Part shown: positions 7,787 through 9,463 of the stretch, one piece after another
How the letters are laid out: each line of letters starts with the position of its first letter
How positions within the stretch are numbered: the first letter of the stretch is position 1
DNA from: an uncultured Chryseolinea sp.
Lineage (GTDB): Bacteria > Bacteroidota > Bacteroidia > Cytophagales > Cyclobacteriaceae
Assembly (NCBI GenBank): GCA_946478915.1
Contig: CAMLER010000161.1
Span: 1 to 9,463, forward strand
DNA: 9,463 nucleotides
Reading direction: 5' to 3'
The notes under the pieces: model-generated
Told to the model about the DNA's origin: nothing
Seen by the model: the letters and a program-made list of their open reading frames with translations, nothing else
Database searches by the model: none
Program-made: the position numbers and the translations under genes

Positions 7787-8770
7787 TCAGTAATGTTCTT
7801 CTTGCGCAGTCGCTGGCGGAGTCTGCTGACCTAACGTTTGAATCTGTGTCATCAAACCCTTCGCTTCTTTCATTTCAACAAGATTAAAATATTGAAAAGC
7901 CACGCCGATGTTCGGCAAACAAGCGAGCATCATTTGGATAATGTATTGCAGCGATAACATTACTGTGGTCAACAATTGCCAGCTTGCTGATGGCTCCTCA
8001 AAGGTATTTGTAGAAAGGCTATGAAACATTGATACGCCAGAGATCACTTGCCACGGAAGAATGAAAAGCATGGACGCTACGAACATTACCATGTACAGGA
8101 TCATGACAAGGCCAAACGTGCTCCACCATTTGTCCTTTACCAATTTGAAGGAGCGGGCAACCGCATCAAAGAATCCATTATTCTCGCAGGCACGAATAAT
8201 GAACGTCAGTGACGAAGCAATAAGGAGGTAGACTATTGCGCAAAAGAAAAAAATAACGCCGAATACAACTAAAATTGGAGAGAGCATTGCCAGAAAACCA
8301 ACAGGTATTGCAAGAACAATGTATGCTAACACCAACATCACAATAAAGAGGATCATGCTTCGGAAATACATCCAGAAAGTGGCCCGAACCCTATCCCATA
8401 CTTCAGATACTTCAATAAGGTTTGACCGCTTTTCACCATACAATAAGAGATAGTTATTAACGGTTGCAATACTCATTACACTTGCAACCGTATAAAACAT
8501 AACCATCAAACCAATCTCCAACCAAAATATTGGAGAGCTGAAAAAGGTTTCTATTCCTTCAATCTGATTGGACGGATTTGTACTGATGCTGGTCAAATCA
8601 GAAACAAATGAACCCATAATCAAACTGGCGATAAGAATGGGTGGACCGGCGATCAGGAGAAGACTTTTTCCCAACGGCTTAAAGTTTTGTTTAATGAATT
8701 CGAAAGTGGCATTCAACTTTCGGCTAAAATCTCGCTTCCGATGAAATTCTATTACATTAAATGTTGTCAT
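7787..8770 (-). CDS. Six-helix integral membrane protein of unknown function in the MoxR cluster
   Basis: I do not recognise a precisely named domain. The 327-residue protein has a basic cytoplasmic N-terminus (HRKRDFSRKLNATFEFI) and hydrophobic helices at about 35-57, 82-108, 134-159, 161-190, 216-240 and 265-290. The C-terminal tail is short and polar, rich in Gln, Thr and Pro. Two amphipathic stretches before helices, FEFIKQNFKPLGKSLLL and FDAVARSFKLVKDKWWSTFG, look like two copies of one motif, as in DUF4013 or glycerophosphodiester-phosphodiesterase membrane-domain-like proteins. That hints at an internal repeat of three helices each. No enzyme motif is visible. The ATG start at 8768-8770 lies inside the SpoIIM-like gene (14 nt overlap), with AGG immediately upstream. 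Its fixed place between SpoIIM-like and DUF4129 genes suggests it is a membrane subunit or scaffold of the same system (inference). Confidence 0.82.
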   Translation of the reverse strand: MTTFNVIEFHRKRDFSRKLNATFEFIKQNFKPLGKSLLLIAGPPILIASLIMGSFVSDLTSISTNPSNQIEGIETFFSSPIFWLEIGLMVMFYTVASVMSIATVNNYLLLYGEKRSNLIEVSEVWDRVRATFWMYFRSMILFIVMLVLAYIVLAIPVGFLAMLSPILVVFGVIFFFCAIVYLLIASSLTFIIRACENNGFFDAVARSFKLVKDKWWSTFGLVMILYMVMFVASMLFILPWQVISGVSMFHSLSTNTFEEPSASWQLLTTVMLSLQYIIQMMLACLPNIGVAFQYFNLVEMKEAKGLMTQIQTLGQQTPPATAQEEHY

Positions 8771-9463
8771 ACCTATTAATACGAATTGGATAGATCACAA
8801 AATAATATATCATCAATATTGCCGATAAACCGATGATAAGTACTTTGATGCTTATCGGCATAAATGCATAGCGGGTAATAAATGATTCAATAAAACCCGC
8901 CGCGACAAAAAACGGTACAAGTCCCATCACAATCTTAAGTCCCTTAAGGGCTCCTTTCTTAAAAGACTCCAGTCGTGAATAAGTCCCTGGAAACAATAGA
9001 CTGTTTCCCATTACAAATCCAGCTGCTCCGGCGATAACGATCGATGATAACTCGATGGTCCCATGCAGCATAATAACGGGAAATGCCTGGCTTAGCTGTT
9101 GCTCCTGGAAAAAGAACATAATAAAGGTACCAACCATTACACCATTATACAGTAGAAAAATTGCTGTTCCCAATGACGCAAAGACGCCGAACACAAATAC
9201 CCGAAACGAAACAAAAATATTGTTCCAGGTGATGAAGAAAAACATCGCTAGTTCGTCGCTGGTGGAGTATACAGCCGTTGGATTGCCAGCTTTAATATTC
9301 TCAAGGGTCATGTTCACGTAACCATCACCGAGAATAAGCCGAACAAATGTATCGTCGTGCGTGGTTGACAGTGCGCCGATTATTCCAGCGATTATAAAAA
9401 TTAAGAACGAATATAAGAGTGGTTTTCTGGCATCATACATCACACCTGGAAGTTCATTCCTCC
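8757..9463 (-). CDS. SpoIIM-like (stage II sporulation protein M family) membrane protein, N-terminus outside the window
   Basis: The frame is open to the window edge. Reading upstream of the apparent start gives RNELPGVMYDARKPLLYSF, which matches the conserved run of this family before its first membrane helix. The GTG at 9441-9443 and the ATG at 9438-9440 are therefore most likely internal, and about 100 N-terminal residues lie off-window. In numbering from that GTG, membrane helices fall near 9-26, 68-90, 92-112, 124-146, 170-188 and 198-218. Family features are LGDGYVNMTLENIKAGNP, the conserved HGTIELSSIVIAGAAGF (His127, Glu131) and FPGTYSRLESF. In Firmicutes SpoIIM takes part in septal peptidoglycan remodelling during engulfment. 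Homologues are widespread in bacteria that do not sporulate, where the role is unknown, so no sporulation role is implied here. The stop overlaps the next gene by 14 nt. Confidence 0.9.
   Translation of the reverse strand, partial: RNELPGVMYDARKPLLYSFLIFIIAGIIGALSTTHDDTFVRLILGDGYVNMTLENIKAGNPTAVYSTSDELAMFFFITWNNIFVSFRVFVFGVFASLGTAIFLLYNGVMVGTFIMFFFQEQQLSQAFPVIMLHGTIELSSIVIAGAAGFVMGNSLLFPGTYSRLESFKKGALKGLKIVMGLVPFFVAAGFIESFITRYAFMPISIKVLIIGLSAILMIYYFVIYPIRINRYDNI

Larger units (their letters stand above)
3498..9463 (-). other. Putative operon: SpoIIM-like / six-TM / DUF4129 / DUF4350 / MoxR / DUF58
   Basis: Six genes on one strand are joined by junctions of 14 nt overlap, 10 nt gap, 4 nt overlap, 7 nt gap and 1 nt gap. 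No promoter-sized space exists anywhere between them, so they are very likely co-transcribed from a start beyond position 9463. In Bacteroidota such clusters often begin with an RDD-family membrane protein gene; that gene would be off-window (inference from family knowledge). Whether the S8 peptidase 63 nt downstream shares the transcript is open. Confidence 0.82.

Noticed and set aside
3498..9463. The Bacteroides aerotolerance (Bat) operon
   Set aside because: MoxR and DUF58 genes are shared with it, but BatA/BatB vWA proteins and TPR/BatD/BatE genes are absent. DUF4129, DUF4350 and SpoIIM-like neighbours mark a different MoxR cluster.

Overview
The window looks like a piece of a Bacteroidota chromosome, probably Cytophagales-like. 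This rests on a secreted S8 peptidase whose gene ends in PKD and type IX secretion (Por) sorting modules, on DUF4350/DUF4129 proteins beside a MoxR ATPase, on weak or absent Shine-Dalgarno sites, and on moderate base composition. The lineage is inferred from protein character, not from a marker gene. Every real gene lies on the minus strand, so transcription runs from high to low coordinates.

Positions 9463 to 3498 hold a tightly packed six-gene cluster. In transcription order it is: a SpoIIM-like membrane protein (5' end outside the window), a six-helix membrane protein of unknown function, a DUF4129 protein, a DUF4350 protein, a MoxR-family AAA+ ATPase and a DUF58 protein. Successive genes overlap by 14 nt, are 10 nt apart, overlap by 4 nt, are 7 nt apart and are 1 nt apart, which is strong evidence for one translationally coupled operon. 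MoxR ATPases are generally thought to remodel or mature partner proteins, and DUF58 proteins are their usual adaptors. The four membrane proteins are probably the envelope part of the same machine. This is a different cluster from the Bacteroides Bat (aerotolerance) operon, because no BatA/BatB-type vWA or TPR genes are present in the window.

Positions 3434 to 1 hold a large subtilisin-family (S8) exported peptidase gene, 63 nt after the DUF58 gene. Its catalytic domain is complete, but the reading frame is cut by an in-frame TAA at 1989-1991. The same frame then stays open for 662 codons to the window edge and encodes beta-sandwich/Ig-like modules, a PKD domain and the start of a type IX sorting domain. 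The gene is therefore a single full-length secreted protease interrupted by one nonsense codon (a recent pseudogene or truncation, a sequence error, or readthrough). Its last roughly 35 codons lie beyond position 1.

I saw no RNA genes, mobile elements, CRISPR arrays or clear terminators. The most notable points are the single in-frame stop that separates the protease from its secretion signal, and the compact MoxR/DUF58/SpoIIM membrane cluster of unresolved function.
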